The notes below the pieces were generated by a model that was not told the origin of the DNA, did no database searches, and saw nothing but the letters and a program-made list of their open reading frames with translations. Shown piece by piece: positions 18,577 through 27,357 of a stretch of DNA of 64,000 nucleotides (within the stretch, counting starts at the first letter, position 1; every line of letters starts with the position of its first letter). The DNA is from Cupriavidus yeoncheonensis (GTDB lineage Bacteria > Pseudomonadota > Gammaproteobacteria > Burkholderiales > Burkholderiaceae): positions 124,001 to 188,000 of the forward strand of contig NZ_CAJPUY010000008.1 of assembly GCF_905397275.1 (NCBI RefSeq). Reading direction: 5' to 3'. A program made the position numbers and the translations under genes.

Positions 18577-18763
18577 GAAGCGCATCGTTGATAGCCAGCC
18601 GCTCAGGCGACGCGTTTCTTGCCTACTTCTTGTCGCTCGGACAAGAAGTAGGTCGCCGGCTACGCCGGCGAAACAGCGGCGCCTGTCAAGCACGACACAC
18701 CACCAATCAAAATCCCCCCGGCTATGCCAAAAAAACAGCGGCGCCCGCCAAGCACAACAACCT
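18577..18763 (-). repeat. Dispersed stem-loop repeat, copy C (inverted)
   Basis: On the minus strand it reads TTGGCGGGCGCCGCTGTTT, GATTTTGATTGG, GTGTCGTGCTTGAC, GTTTCGCCGGCGTAGCCGGC and then a 13-bp stem CCTACTTCTTGTC with loop CGAGC (18622-18652). Copies B and C lie head to head around the 30-bp inverted repeat. Confidence 0.75.
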
Positions 18764-18787
18764 CCACCATTCCCGCAATCCGGCGAA

Positions 18788-18833
18788 AAACCAAATAAAA
18801 CGGCGGCGGAACCGAAACCCGGTTCCACCGCCG
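18788..18833 (-). terminator. Rho-independent terminator of the thiolase-like operon
   Basis: On the minus strand a 13-bp stem with one mismatch (18801-18813 with 18821-18833) is followed by TTTTATTTGG. It lies 31 bp after the stop of the 18865-20037 gene. Confidence 0.8.
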
Positions 18834-18864
18834 CCTTCCTGCTTCCCTTAAAACCTGGAGCGCC

Positions 18865-20037
18865 TTACAACGTGGCAGCCGTCCCCAGAATTGCCGTCGC
18901 CTGACTGGACAGCGTGCCGCCGTTACCGTGGACCACGGCGACTTCCGCGTCCTTGACCTGGCGGTCGCCGCATTCGCCACGGAGCTGGCGCACCGCTTCG
19001 ATCGTGATGAACATTCCGTACATGCCCGGATGCACGCAAGACAGACCGCCACCGTTGGTGTTCACCGGCAGGCGCCCGCCCGGCGCAATGCCGCCGCCGC
19101 TGACGAAGTGGCCGCCCTCGCCCTTCGCGCAGAAGCCGAGGTCCTCCAGGAACAGCAGCGTGTTGATGGTGAACGCGTCGTACAGCTCGGCCACGTCGAC
19201 ATCCGACGGCTTGAGGCCGGCCATGGCGAATGCGCGCTCGCCGGATTCCCTGGCCGCCGTGACGGTGACGTCGGGCATGCAGGAGATCTGGCGGTGCCAC
19301 GTCGCGGTGGCATTGCCGAGCACGTAGACCGGCGGCTTGGCCAGGTCCCTGGCACGGTCGGCGCGGACCATCACGTAGGCGCCGGCACCGTCCGTCACCA
19401 GGCAGCAGTCGCGCACCGACAGCGGGTCCGACACCATGCGCGCGTTAAGCACATCGTCGATGCTGAGCGGGTCGCGCATCTGCGCTTCGGGGTTGAGCTG
19501 CGCCCACTTGCGCGCAGCCACGGCCACTTCAGCCAGGTGTTCGCGCGTGGTGCCGTACTGGTGCATGTGGCGCGCGGCGGCCAGTGCGTACGACGTGATC
19601 GGGCTCAGCGGCTGGTACGGGTTTTCGTACGGCTGCGGGTCCAGCACCGCCCGCACCTTGCTGATGCCGGCGCGGCCCACGGTCGAGGTGCGCTGGTTGC
19701 TGCCGTAGCAGACCAGCACCGCGTCGCACAGGCCGGCTTCCAGCGCCATCATGGCGGGCAGCATGTGCGAGACAAAGCTCGAGCCGCCGATCATGGTGCT
19801 GTCGACGAACTTCGGCTTGATGCCGAGGTACTCGGCCACCGGCATCACCCACATGGTGGCGCCGACGCTGGCGGTGGCGATGCCGTCGATGTCGCGCATT
19901 GACATGCCGGCATCCTTCACGGCGGCCTTGGCGGCTTCCACCAGGATTTCCATTTCAGTCTTGCCATGGGCTTCGCCCAGGCCGGCCTGGCCGACGCCGA
20001 CGATGGCGACGCTGCCGCGCAGAGAAGACAGACTCAT
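18865..20037 (-). CDS. Thiolase-fold protein of the SCP-x/Ltp type (possible retro-aldolase)
   Basis: A 390-residue thiolase-superfamily protein (VAIVGVGQAGLGEAHGKTEM start; NTNGGGLSCVHPGMYG near the C-terminus; VVHGNGGTLSSQA at the end). At the usual position of the acyl-accepting nucleophile it reads STMIGGSSFVSH, with no Cys, so ordinary thiolysis is doubtful. Proteins of this type paired with a DUF35 partner include the Ltp-type aldolases of steroid side-chain breakdown. Its ATG overlaps the stop of the DUF35 gene by 4 bp, supporting a complex. Either a retro-aldolase or an uncharacterised acyl-CoA enzyme; substrate unknown. Confidence 0.8.
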   Translation of the reverse strand: MSLSSLRGSVAIVGVGQAGLGEAHGKTEMEILVEAAKAAVKDAGMSMRDIDGIATASVGATMWVMPVAEYLGIKPKFVDSTMIGGSSFVSHMLPAMMALEAGLCDAVLVCYGSNQRTSTVGRAGISKVRAVLDPQPYENPYQPLSPITSYALAAARHMHQYGTTREHLAEVAVAARKWAQLNPEAQMRDPLSIDDVLNARMVSDPLSVRDCCLVTDGAGAYVMVRADRARDLAKPPVYVLGNATATWHRQISCMPDVTVTAARESGERAFAMAGLKPSDVDVAELYDAFTINTLLFLEDLGFCAKGEGGHFVSGGGIAPGGRLPVNTNGGGLSCVHPGMYGMFITIEAVRQLRGECGDRQVKDAEVAVVHGNGGTLSSQATAILGTAATL

Positions 20038-20438
20038 TTTGCTTGGCCCTCCACCGGATCGAACACGACGAGAGCGGGCTCGCCTTCTGCCTTGCCAGGC
20101 GCCACACGCGCCTTGACGCGCATGCCGATGCGCACGGACGCGGGGGCAATGCCCTCGACCCGGCTCATCATGCGCACGCCTTCATCCAGGTCGACCAGCA
20201 CGATGTTGTAGTCGCCGCCGGCTTCGGGCTTGCGGCGGATCACGCTGGTGGAGTAGACCGTGCCGGTGCCGTTCGGCTCGGTCCAGTCGAGCGCATCGCC
20301 ACCGCAGTGCGGGCAGATGTTGCGCGGGAAAAATACGTGCTTCTTGCAGTCCTGGCAGTGCTGGATGCGGAATTGGCCGGCGGCGAGCATGTCCGCGTAG
20401 ACCTTGTCCGGACCCGCTGCCGCTCCTTGTTGGGGCAT
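20034..20438 (-). CDS. DUF35 zinc-ribbon/OB-fold acyl-CoA-associated protein
   Basis: A 134-residue protein with a rubredoxin-like zinc ribbon (Cys28, Cys31, Cys42, Cys45 in CQDCKK and CPHCGG) followed by an OB-fold domain. Such proteins bind CoA moieties and partner thiolase-fold enzymes. The ATG at 20438 has AAGGAGAC just upstream. It lies between the ThDP-enzyme gene and the thiolase-like gene on the same strand, with a 4-bp overlap downstream and a 142-bp gap upstream. Confidence 0.88.
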   Translation of the reverse strand: MPQQGAAAGPDKVYADMLAAGQFRIQHCQDCKKHVFFPRNICPHCGGDALDWTEPNGTGTVYSTSVIRRKPEAGGDYNIVLVDLDEGVRMMSRVEGIAPASVRIGMRVKARVAPGKAEGEPALVVFDPVEGQAK

Positions 20439-20580
20439 GGTGTCTCCTTCACAAATGATGCCGCCATGGGGCTTCCATGGCACAGCTGCCAGATTGCCGC
20501 ACTATGCGCGGTGCAGCAATTCGCATCTGCCAAAGGCAGGATTCCCGAATGCGGAAATCCCCCTTCGGGCACGCCGGTAC

Positions 20581-22143
20581 TCAGATGACCAGCTCGATCA
20601 GGAACGGGCCCCTGCGCTGGTTGGCCATGCGGAACAGGTCGGCAAACGCCTCCATGTCGTGCGCGCGCGCGCCCTCCACGCCCATGCCGTTGGCCATCTG
20701 CACCCAGTTCAGGTCGGGGTTGCCAATGTCGAGCATGTCGAGTGCGGTCTTGCCCGGGCTGGCACCGACATCGGCCAGTTCGCCGAGCAGGATCGCGTAC
20801 TTGCGGTTCGCCAGCAGCACGACGGTGACGTCGAGCCGCTCACGCGCCATGGTCCACAGCGACTGCAACGTGTACATGCCGGAGCCATCGGCCTGCAAGG
20901 CCACCACGCGCCGGCCCGGCGCGGCCACGGCGGCGCCGGTGGCCAGCGGCAGGCCGGCACCGATGGCGCCGCCCGTGAGTTGCAGCCAGTCATGTGGCGC
21001 GGCGTTCACGGTGCCCGGATAGAAGGCCCGCCCGAAGCTGACGCTCTCTTCCACCACGATGGCTTGTTCGGGCAGCAGCGCGGTCAGCGTCCTGGCCACG
21101 GCCTCCGACGTGACGGCGCCACGCGCAATGTCGGCGTGCGCTACGGCGGCGGATGCCGGCAGCGCCGCGTTGCGCGCGCCCACTTCATCGGCAAGGCGGG
21201 CCAGCGCGTCCGCGAGGTCTTCCTCCTCCCTTGCCAGCACGTGCACGACCGCATCCTCGGGATACGGACGCGGCGACTTGCCCGGATAGGCGAAGAACGT
21301 CACCGGCGCCGGCGCACCGACCAGGATCACATTGTGGATACCGGCCAGCCGGTCGCGCGCCACATCGCCGGAATATGGGATGCGATCGACCGCCAGGCGC
21401 CCTCGCCCGCGCGACACGCGTGCGTTCGACATCGGCGTGATCAGCCTGGCCTGCGTGGCCGCGGCGATGCGGTGCGCATCGGCCAGCGGCGCTTCGCGCA
21501 GCGCGCTGCCTGCCAGCACGATCAGCGTCGGCTGGCCGGAACGCAGCACGCGCGCGGCGTTCCGCACGGCATCAGGAGCCACCCTGGGCACAGCGAGCGG
21601 CGGCAGTGGCGCGGCCACTTCGCCGCCGGCGTCCCAGCACACGTCCGACGGCAGGATCAGGCTGGCGACGCCACCGGGCGCGGCACGCGCGGCCTGCACC
21701 GCGGCCGCCGCGTCCGCACCGACCGAAGCCGCGCGTGTGGCCGTGCGCGTCCAGACCGAGACCGGGCGGGCCCATCCTTCGGTATCGGCGGTGAGCGGCG
21801 CGTCAAGCGGGCGATGGTAGGTGGCCTGGTCGCCGATGATGTTGACCACCGGCGTCTGCGCGCGGCGCGCGTTGTGCAGGTTGGCCAGGCCGTTGGCCAG
21901 CCCCGGGCCGCAATGCAGCAGCGTGGCGGCGGGCTTGTCGGCCATGCGCGCATAGCCGTCGGCGGCCCCCGTGACCACGCCTTCGAACAGGCCCAGCACG
22001 CAGCGCATGCCGGGGATGCGGTCGAGCGCCGCCACGAAGTGCATCTCGCTCGTGCCCGGGTTGGCAAAGCAGGTATCCACACCGCTGGCCAGCAGGGTCT
22101 TGACCAGGCTTTCGGCGCCGTTCATCGCTTGGGAAGTTTCCAT
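20581..22143 (-). CDS. Thiamine diphosphate-dependent enzyme, acetolactate synthase large-subunit-like
   Basis: A 520-residue ThDP enzyme (COG0028). The N-terminal domain has ANPGTSEMHF and GLFEGVVTGAADGYARM with the catalytic Glu54. The C-terminal ThDP/Mg site reads ALQADGSGMYTLQSLWTM, then LLANRKYAIL. It lacks the FAD-type features and partner subunit of true acetolactate synthase and more resembles benzoylformate or 2-oxoacid decarboxylase-like enzymes of unknown substrate. First gene of a leftward operon with the DUF35 and thiolase-fold genes; a GntR gene lies directly upstream. Start chosen at 22143; an in-frame ATG at 22125 with GGAAAC before it is possible. Confidence 0.82.
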   Translation of the reverse strand: METSQAMNGAESLVKTLLASGVDTCFANPGTSEMHFVAALDRIPGMRCVLGLFEGVVTGAADGYARMADKPAATLLHCGPGLANGLANLHNARRAQTPVVNIIGDQATYHRPLDAPLTADTEGWARPVSVWTRTATRAASVGADAAAAVQAARAAPGGVASLILPSDVCWDAGGEVAAPLPPLAVPRVAPDAVRNAARVLRSGQPTLIVLAGSALREAPLADAHRIAAATQARLITPMSNARVSRGRGRLAVDRIPYSGDVARDRLAGIHNVILVGAPAPVTFFAYPGKSPRPYPEDAVVHVLAREEEDLADALARLADEVGARNAALPASAAVAHADIARGAVTSEAVARTLTALLPEQAIVVEESVSFGRAFYPGTVNAAPHDWLQLTGGAIGAGLPLATGAAVAAPGRRVVALQADGSGMYTLQSLWTMARERLDVTVVLLANRKYAILLGELADVGASPGKTALDMLDIGNPDLNWVQMANGMGVEGARAHDMEAFADLFRMANQRRGPFLIELVI

Positions 22144-22158
22144 GGGTCGGTTCGTGAT

Positions 22159-22992
22159 TCAGGACAGGTTGGCATCAGACTGCGGCGCCGCCGGGGCGAG
22201 CAGGTCGAAATCGAGACAGACGAATTCCGTGGGGAATTCAATGCGGGCGTAGTAGACGATCACGTCGTCGACGCAGGCATAGCGGCGCAGTTCGGCCACA
22301 GGTGCCCCAACGGCAAGATCCAGCGCCACGGCGGATTCGGCACCGGCCGCGACGATGGTCAAGCGCTGGCGCGCCGCGCTGACCTGCAGGCCGGGAAAGC
22401 GGTCCAGCACCTGCACCGAGGCTCCATGCCGGAAGGCCTCCGGCTCGCGCGCGAACACCTCGGCCTCGATGTAGACCTGGCAGATGGCGAAAGGCCGGCC
22501 CTCCACGCGGTGCAGGCGGCGCAGGAAATGGTATTCAGCGGCATGCCGGCCGCTGCATGGCAGGCCCAGGTCGGCGGGCAGGGCCACGTTGCCCATGGAC
22601 TCCACCAGCGCCTCGGTGTCGATGGCATCGCCGATGGCGACAGCCTCGTCCCAGCTCGTGGACAGCGAAACCCGCCGCTGGGGCCGCCGGCCGGCCTTGA
22701 CGAAGGTGCCGCGTCCGCGCGAACGCTCCAGCAGCCCCTCCTCGTCCAGCATCGACAGGGCCTGGTGCATGGTCATGCGGGCCACGCCGTACTGGCGGCA
22801 CAGCGCCTCCAGCGAAGGAATCTGCGCGCCGGGCCCCCATGCGCCGCTTTCGATCTGCCGGCGGAAGATGGTTGCGAGCTGCAGGTAGACAGGCTGGCGG
22901 CTACGGGAGAGGAGTTCGGTCGATGGGTTGTCCGGCATGGCTGGCCAGGCTGACGCGCAGCCCGCTTCAATGGCCGTCCGCAGGGACGGCAT
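22159..22992 (-). CDS. GntR-family (HutC/UTRA) transcriptional regulator
   Basis: A 277-residue regulator with a winged helix (IPSLEALCRQYGVARMTMHQ, GLLERSRGRGTFV) and a C-terminal UTRA effector domain. The 22992 ATG has TAAGG 8 bases upstream; 22938 is an alternative without one. Its stop is 15 bp from the start of the ThDP-enzyme gene on the same strand, so it is probably first in that operon and regulates it. A GTCTA-N6-TAGAC site in its own promoter suggests autoregulation. Confidence 0.88.
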   Translation of the reverse strand: MPSLRTAIEAGCASAWPAMPDNPSTELLSRSRQPVYLQLATIFRRQIESGAWGPGAQIPSLEALCRQYGVARMTMHQALSMLDEEGLLERSRGRGTFVKAGRRPQRRVSLSTSWDEAVAIGDAIDTEALVESMGNVALPADLGLPCSGRHAAEYHFLRRLHRVEGRPFAICQVYIEAEVFAREPEAFRHGASVQVLDRFPGLQVSAARQRLTIVAAGAESAVALDLAVGAPVAELRRYACVDDVIVYYARIEFPTEFVCLDFDLLAPAAPQSDANLS

Positions 22993-23009
22993 GCCGAACC
23001 TTACAAAAA

Positions 23010-23025
23010 GTCTACAAACCTAGAC
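23010..23025. promoter_or_regulatory. Putative GntR/HutC-type operator
   Basis: GTCTACAAACCTAGAC gives GTCTA half-sites in inverted orientation, 6 bp apart. It lies 18 bp upstream of the GntR start. GTCTA-type half-sites are recognised by several HutC-subfamily regulators (for example DasR/NagR). Confidence 0.55.
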
Positions 23026-23279
23026 TACTAGGGTTTACGCCGGGCGGTGCACCCTCATACACGTCATGCGTTCTTATTTTGTGGTGATTGATCGTCATTG
23101 TCTGGCGGCTATCACTCCGCCATTAATGTGTCAACCCGCACATTCATACTTTGTAATCATCCGTAATATTTTGAGAGAATCGCTCGGCCGAAAAGGCGAT
23201 AGTTGACCTCCGTTCGTGCCAGCGCGGTTTTCTGGCGCAGCAGTTCCTGCGGGCGAGCAAGGCATTTCAAGTCTTCCCC
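23026..23279. other. A/T-richer intergenic region
   Basis: It separates the divergent GntR and glycosyltransferase genes. It contains small inverted repeats (TGGCGG/CCGCCA at 23103-23122) and is probably promoter DNA. No gene or RNA recognised. Confidence 0.5.
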
Positions 23280-24878
23280 TTGCGCATCCGGTCTTGCGCA
23301 GGGATTCCCAAGATCAAAGTGGAAAAATTTTCAGCTTTTTCGCCTGGCGAAGTCAGTCAGGCGCCCGTGATCCTTCCCGGGGCTTTACAAACGTGGTCCG
23401 ACACCCTGCAGAGACAGGGCGCCGGCCGGATCCTTGCCCTGGCAGTGCTCTGCCACGTCATTCTCTGGACACTATTGCCAAGCCTGCTGCTGAAGAATGC
23501 GTCACTCGACATCATCGAGGCGCTGGCGTGGGGGCACGAATGGCAACTCGGGTACGAGAAGGACCCACCGCTCTGGCCGTGGGTAACAGAAGTCCTGACC
23601 GTGTGGCCGGGCAAGAACTTGTGGGCCTGCTATCTTGCCGCGCAAATCTGCATCGGAACGGTTTTCGTCGCGGTCTGGCAGTTGGGGCGTCGCATTACCA
23701 GCAAGCGCGAAGCACTCATCGGGGTCCTCCTGCTGGAAGGGGTCTATTACTTCAACTTCCCGACGCCGGAGTTCAACGACATTGTCCTGCAGATGCCGTT
23801 TGGCGCCCTGTTTGGCTGGCTGTTGCATCGCGCACTGACCGATAACCGCCTCGGCGACTGGTGCCTGAGCGGACTCGTTGCCGGCCTGGGACTCTGGGCG
23901 CGCTATTCGATGGGGGCCTATCTCATCCCCATGGCCATCTTTGTGCTGGCGCACCCGCAGGCCCGCCGTCGCCTCGCCGAACCCGGTCCGTGGGTGCTGG
24001 TATCGACCGCGCTGCTCACCTTCCTCCCGCACATGGTCTGGATCGTCGATAGCGGTTTTATCTCGATCGAGTATGTTGCGAGACGCGCGCCCGAAGTCGC
24101 GAAGAGCGCCTACCTGATCAAGCTGGTTTCGTTTATCGGCGCGCAACTGGCAGCGTTCATCCCGATGCTGCTTCTCGCGCTCATGCTCTGGCGCTGGCGG
24201 GACAAGGACGCAACGCCATCGCCGTCGCCGTCGGACTCGCACAAGTTCAACCAGGCCTATCTTGCCGCCCTGGCCCTCGGGCCGCTCGCCTTTTCCCTGA
24301 CCCTGTCGGCCATGACGCAACGGCCGCCGAGGGTCATGTGGGCGGCGCCACTGCTGTGCTTCGTGGGATTGCTGATCGCTACCTCGATCAGGCCGGTGTT
24401 GACCACGGACCGGCTGCGTACCTTCGGCCGCGCGTGGATCGTGGTCCTGCTGCTTCCCGCAATGCTGTTCGCGCTGGACCAATTGGGCCGGCCGCTCCTC
24501 GCCGGCAAGGAAAACCGGACGCATTTTCCCGGGCGGCAGCTCGGCGCCGAGGTGACAGACCGATGGTTCGCCGAAACAGGAAAGCCGCTCAAGTACGTGA
24601 TTGGCGACACCTGGTATGCGGGCAATGCCGCGTTCTATTCCGACGATCGCCCCTCGGCCCTGTTCGTGCACGGTGGCTATCGCTTCAATCCCTGGGTGAC
24701 ACCCGAAGACCTGAGGAAGTCCGGCGCAGTCCTGGTCTGGGACGCAGAACACGAAGGCGCCGAGATTCCGCCAAACTTCGCCGAGCAATTTCCGGGGGCC
24801 GCCATCCGGACGGAAGTCCCGATCCAGGGACCGGCTTCGGTCCATAAGGTCGGCATCGCGATCCTGTTCCCCAGCTAG
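23280..24878 (+). CDS. ArnT/GT39-like integral membrane glycosyltransferase
   Basis: A protein of up to 532 residues with about ten or more transmembrane segments. The first loop reads ASLDIIEALAWGHEWQLGY and then KDPPLWPWV, the acidic/proline pattern of the PMT_2 (GT39/ArnT) superfamily, which transfers sugars from polyprenyl-phosphate carriers on the periplasmic face. The C-terminal third is soluble. The start is unclear: the frame opens with TTG at 23280, and a GTG at 23319 is also possible; neither has a good ribosome site. A terminator follows. Acceptor unknown. Confidence 0.75.
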   Translation: MRIRSCAGIPKIKVEKFSAFSPGEVSQAPVILPGALQTWSDTLQRQGAGRILALAVLCHVILWTLLPSLLLKNASLDIIEALAWGHEWQLGYEKDPPLWPWVTEVLTVWPGKNLWACYLAAQICIGTVFVAVWQLGRRITSKREALIGVLLLEGVYYFNFPTPEFNDIVLQMPFGALFGWLLHRALTDNRLGDWCLSGLVAGLGLWARYSMGAYLIPMAIFVLAHPQARRRLAEPGPWVLVSTALLTFLPHMVWIVDSGFISIEYVARRAPEVAKSAYLIKLVSFIGAQLAAFIPMLLLALMLWRWRDKDATPSPSPSDSHKFNQAYLAALALGPLAFSLTLSAMTQRPPRVMWAAPLLCFVGLLIATSIRPVLTTDRLRTFGRAWIVVLLLPAMLFALDQLGRPLLAGKENRTHFPGRQLGAEVTDRWFAETGKPLKYVIGDTWYAGNAAFYSDDRPSALFVHGGYRFNPWVTPEDLRKSGAVLVWDAEHEGAEIPPNFAEQFPGAAIRTEVPIQGPASVHKVGIAILFPS

Positions 24879-24886
24879 CGTGGCTA

Positions 24887-24920
24887 GCGCGGGACGCGCA
24901 GCGTCCCGCGCCTCCTTTCC
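24887..24920 (+). terminator. Rho-independent terminator of the glycosyltransferase gene
   Basis: An 11-bp perfect stem (GCGCGGGACGC, loop GCA, GCGTCCCGCGC) is followed by CTCCTTTCC, 9 bp after the stop. The remaining 250 bp to the next gene show no feature. Confidence 0.7.
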
Positions 24921-25170
24921 GGGTCTCCGGCACCCGTTGCGACTGGGGAAATCCCGCAAACGCGCCCGGGCAAACTCCTCCCACGCCTCTCGCCATCGAG
25001 CCGGCAACTGGCGGCCAGTCCTTTCACCGACGGCGCCGGTGTCGCCAGAGCGCCAAAGGCACCACATCCTCGCGCCTACTCGATGCGGCAAGCGGCCAGA
25101 ATGCGTTATGCCCCGACCTTCCCCGGGGCATGCGCGACTGCCGCTTTGCAGTCATTCCCGGAGTCAATCC

Positions 25171-25668
25171 ATGTTGATGCGAGACGTGATCCCCCAAGTG
25201 CTGAACCGCGGTACTGCCATGCTGACGCAGGACCTGCTGGAGACACCCCCGCAGAAGACGTTCCACCATGCCATCGATATCTATCTCAAGGATTCCAATG
25301 CCTTCATGAACACGTACTTCGCCCGCTACTTCGAATGGCAGGGCATCTGCCGCGAACGCTGGTTCCACGAATGCATCCATGACAACCTGCTGGCCACCGG
25401 CGGCGTCTTCGTGACCAAGCGCGCGCACCAGGAGTATGTCGAGGAGACGTTCCCGTTCCAGCGCGTGGATTGCTACCTGAACACCTTCCAGGTCAAGCAG
25501 TGCTCGGCATACCTGTTGTTCCGCTTCTGCGTCGGCGGCAAGCCGGTTTCGCTGGGGTACCAGCAGATCGTCTTTGCCGACAAGGACAAGCGGATCAGCC
25601 GCTTCCCGCACGGCATCATCGAGCGCGTCAAGGAATATGAACTGGTCCTGCCGGCCCTGGCCAGTTAA
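25171..25668 (+). CDS. Hotdog-fold acyl-CoA thioesterase family protein
   Basis: A 165-residue protein with the 4HBT/FadM-type hotdog pattern: AIDIYLKDSNAFMNTYFARY near the catalytic region, then FHECIH and a C-terminal strand rich in YQQIVFADKD. Such enzymes hydrolyse acyl-CoA or act on carrier-bound thioesters. The canonical first Asp motif (DxDxxGHV-like) is replaced by YLKDSNAFMN, so activity and substrate are uncertain. ATG at 25171 with GGAG 7 bases upstream. Stands alone, convergent with the sensor kinase gene. Confidence 0.7.
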   Translation: MLMRDVIPQVLNRGTAMLTQDLLETPPQKTFHHAIDIYLKDSNAFMNTYFARYFEWQGICRERWFHECIHDNLLATGGVFVTKRAHQEYVEETFPFQRVDCYLNTFQVKQCSAYLLFRFCVGGKPVSLGYQQIVFADKDKRISRFPHGIIERVKEYELVLPALAS

Positions 25669-25742
25669 GGCCAGTTAGGTATCGCAGCCCGCGGCCTCCA
25701 GGGCCAGGGGCTGCAGCGCAAGTCCAGCGTCGCCGGACCGGG

Positions 25743-27161
25743 TCAGCCGGCGGCGCTGACGCGCAGGTGCCCGTCCGCCATGGGCGTGAAGCGCGGCAGC
25801 CGCAGCGTGAAGGTGGTATGCGAGCCGGCCACGGACTCGCACTCGATGCGCCCGCCAAACGACTCGATGGCTCGACGGCAGAACGCCAGTCCCAGCCCGG
25901 CGCCAGTGCCATGCGCCTTGGTGGAGAAGAACGGATCGAAGATGCGCGGCAGGACGTTGGGCGCAATGCCGGAGCCGGTGTCGCGAAAGCGCACCACGTG
26001 GTAGGGGCCGTCGGCCGAGCCGACAATGTCGATATCCCCGTCGCCGCGCACGCGGATCGCGTGCAGCGCATTCTTCAGCAGGTTGAACAGCACATACACC
26101 AGCAGCGTGTCCGAGCCCACGAAACGCCAGGCATCGTCGATGCCGCGCACCTGCACGCGGGCGCGGTCGTCGCCCTGGAACGGATAGCGATCGAGCGCGG
26201 CGCGCACGCAGTCGCCGATGCCGTGCGGCGCGAAGGTGCTGCGGTCCAGGCGCTCCAGCGTGACGGAGGCCAGCGCCATGTCGATGACCGTGCTGGTGCC
26301 GTCCACCTCGCGGGTGATCGCGCCCACCAGGCTGGACACCCGCTCGAGTTGCCCGGGACGCATGCGGTCTTCGCACAGCCCATGTTCCACGGCAAGACGG
26401 TAGCCCTGGAGCACCTCGGGCCAGGTCCGCGCCATCTCCTGTGCCTGCATGCGGATGGAAGCGAGCGGCGTGCGCACTTCATGGGCCACCGTGGCGGCCA
26501 GCGAATACGGGTGCATCAGGTCGTAGCGCACCACGCTGACCGCGAGAATGCCGAGGCTCAGCGCCACGAACACCACACCAGGAGGGTAGAAGGCATAGCC
26601 GTAGTTCGCCGCGTAGTCCACGGCCGCCAGCGAGTAGAGCAGCACCGCCACGAGGCACAGGTTGTAGCGCTTGCGGCGTTCCGCGGTCGCGTTCTGGCGG
26701 GCTTCGACCAGGATCCAGGCGCTGCGCATCGCCACCAGTACCGTCTGCAGGAGATGCAGCGGATGCAGCGGCCCGGCCTTCGGGTATTCACCGAAGAAGT
26801 AGGTGTAGTAGCCCGCCACCACCTGGTTGCTGGACAGCAGCAGCATGGCCAGCAACAGGCTCATGCCATAGGACGCGAGCAGGATCGGCCGCTCCTGGCG
26901 CCGCTCCGTCACCTCGGCGATGAAGTGGTAGTACGTCGTCGGCAGGAACAGGATGAACAGGTAGCCAAGCCGCGCGAGCAGCGTGGCCACGTCGGGATGC
27001 TCGGCCTGGAACAGGAACACCCAGGTCCCCTGCCAGGCGAAGGTGGTCACGCACAGCAGGAAGAACGACGCCGACACGCGCGTCACGCCCTTGGTCACCA
27101 GCACATAGAGGCCGTAACCGAGAAAGGTGGACGAGACGAAGGCGGGCAGGACGGCGTACAT
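25743..27161 (-). CDS. Multi-pass membrane sensor histidine kinase
   Basis: A 472-residue kinase. The N-terminal half has about seven transmembrane helices, resembling the HisKA_7TM type of small-molecule sensor. The transmitter has an H-box VAHEVRTPLAS with phosphoacceptor His227, an N-box (LFNLLKNALHAIR) and G-boxes (RDTGSGIAPN, GTGAGLGLAF). No response regulator lies beside it, so it is an orphan; the ligand is unknown. I chose the ATG at 27161 because a helix follows at once; a TTG start at 27194 would add 11 residues. Confidence 0.85.
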   Translation of the reverse strand: MYAVLPAFVSSTFLGYGLYVLVTKGVTRVSASFFLLCVTTFAWQGTWVFLFQAEHPDVATLLARLGYLFILFLPTTYYHFIAEVTERRQERPILLASYGMSLLLAMLLLSSNQVVAGYYTYFFGEYPKAGPLHPLHLLQTVLVAMRSAWILVEARQNATAERRKRYNLCLVAVLLYSLAAVDYAANYGYAFYPPGVVFVALSLGILAVSVVRYDLMHPYSLAATVAHEVRTPLASIRMQAQEMARTWPEVLQGYRLAVEHGLCEDRMRPGQLERVSSLVGAITREVDGTSTVIDMALASVTLERLDRSTFAPHGIGDCVRAALDRYPFQGDDRARVQVRGIDDAWRFVGSDTLLVYVLFNLLKNALHAIRVRGDGDIDIVGSADGPYHVVRFRDTGSGIAPNVLPRIFDPFFSTKAHGTGAGLGLAFCRRAIESFGGRIECESVAGSHTTFTLRLPRFTPMADGHLRVSAAG

Positions 27162-27292
27162 GCGTGGCGCGATAAGGGAGTGTCCCCGAAGCAACTTGAC
27201 ATGTTAAGTCGCGGCTGCTTGCGGCGTGCATCATTTGATTGCATTCAGAGCTAACGTGCGCTTAACGCACTCCCTACTACCTGGGGGTTCCC

Positions 27293-27341
27293 AAAACGCC
27301 AGGGCGGCGGCCGGTGCTTGCGCACCCGGCCGCCGCCCTGG
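27293..27341 (-). terminator. Rho-independent terminator of the csbD gene
   Basis: A 16-bp perfect GC-rich stem (27299-27314 with 27326-27341) is followed on the minus strand by CGTTTTGG, just after the csbD stop. Confidence 0.8.
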
Positions 27342-27357
27342 TCAGGCCTGTCGACGC

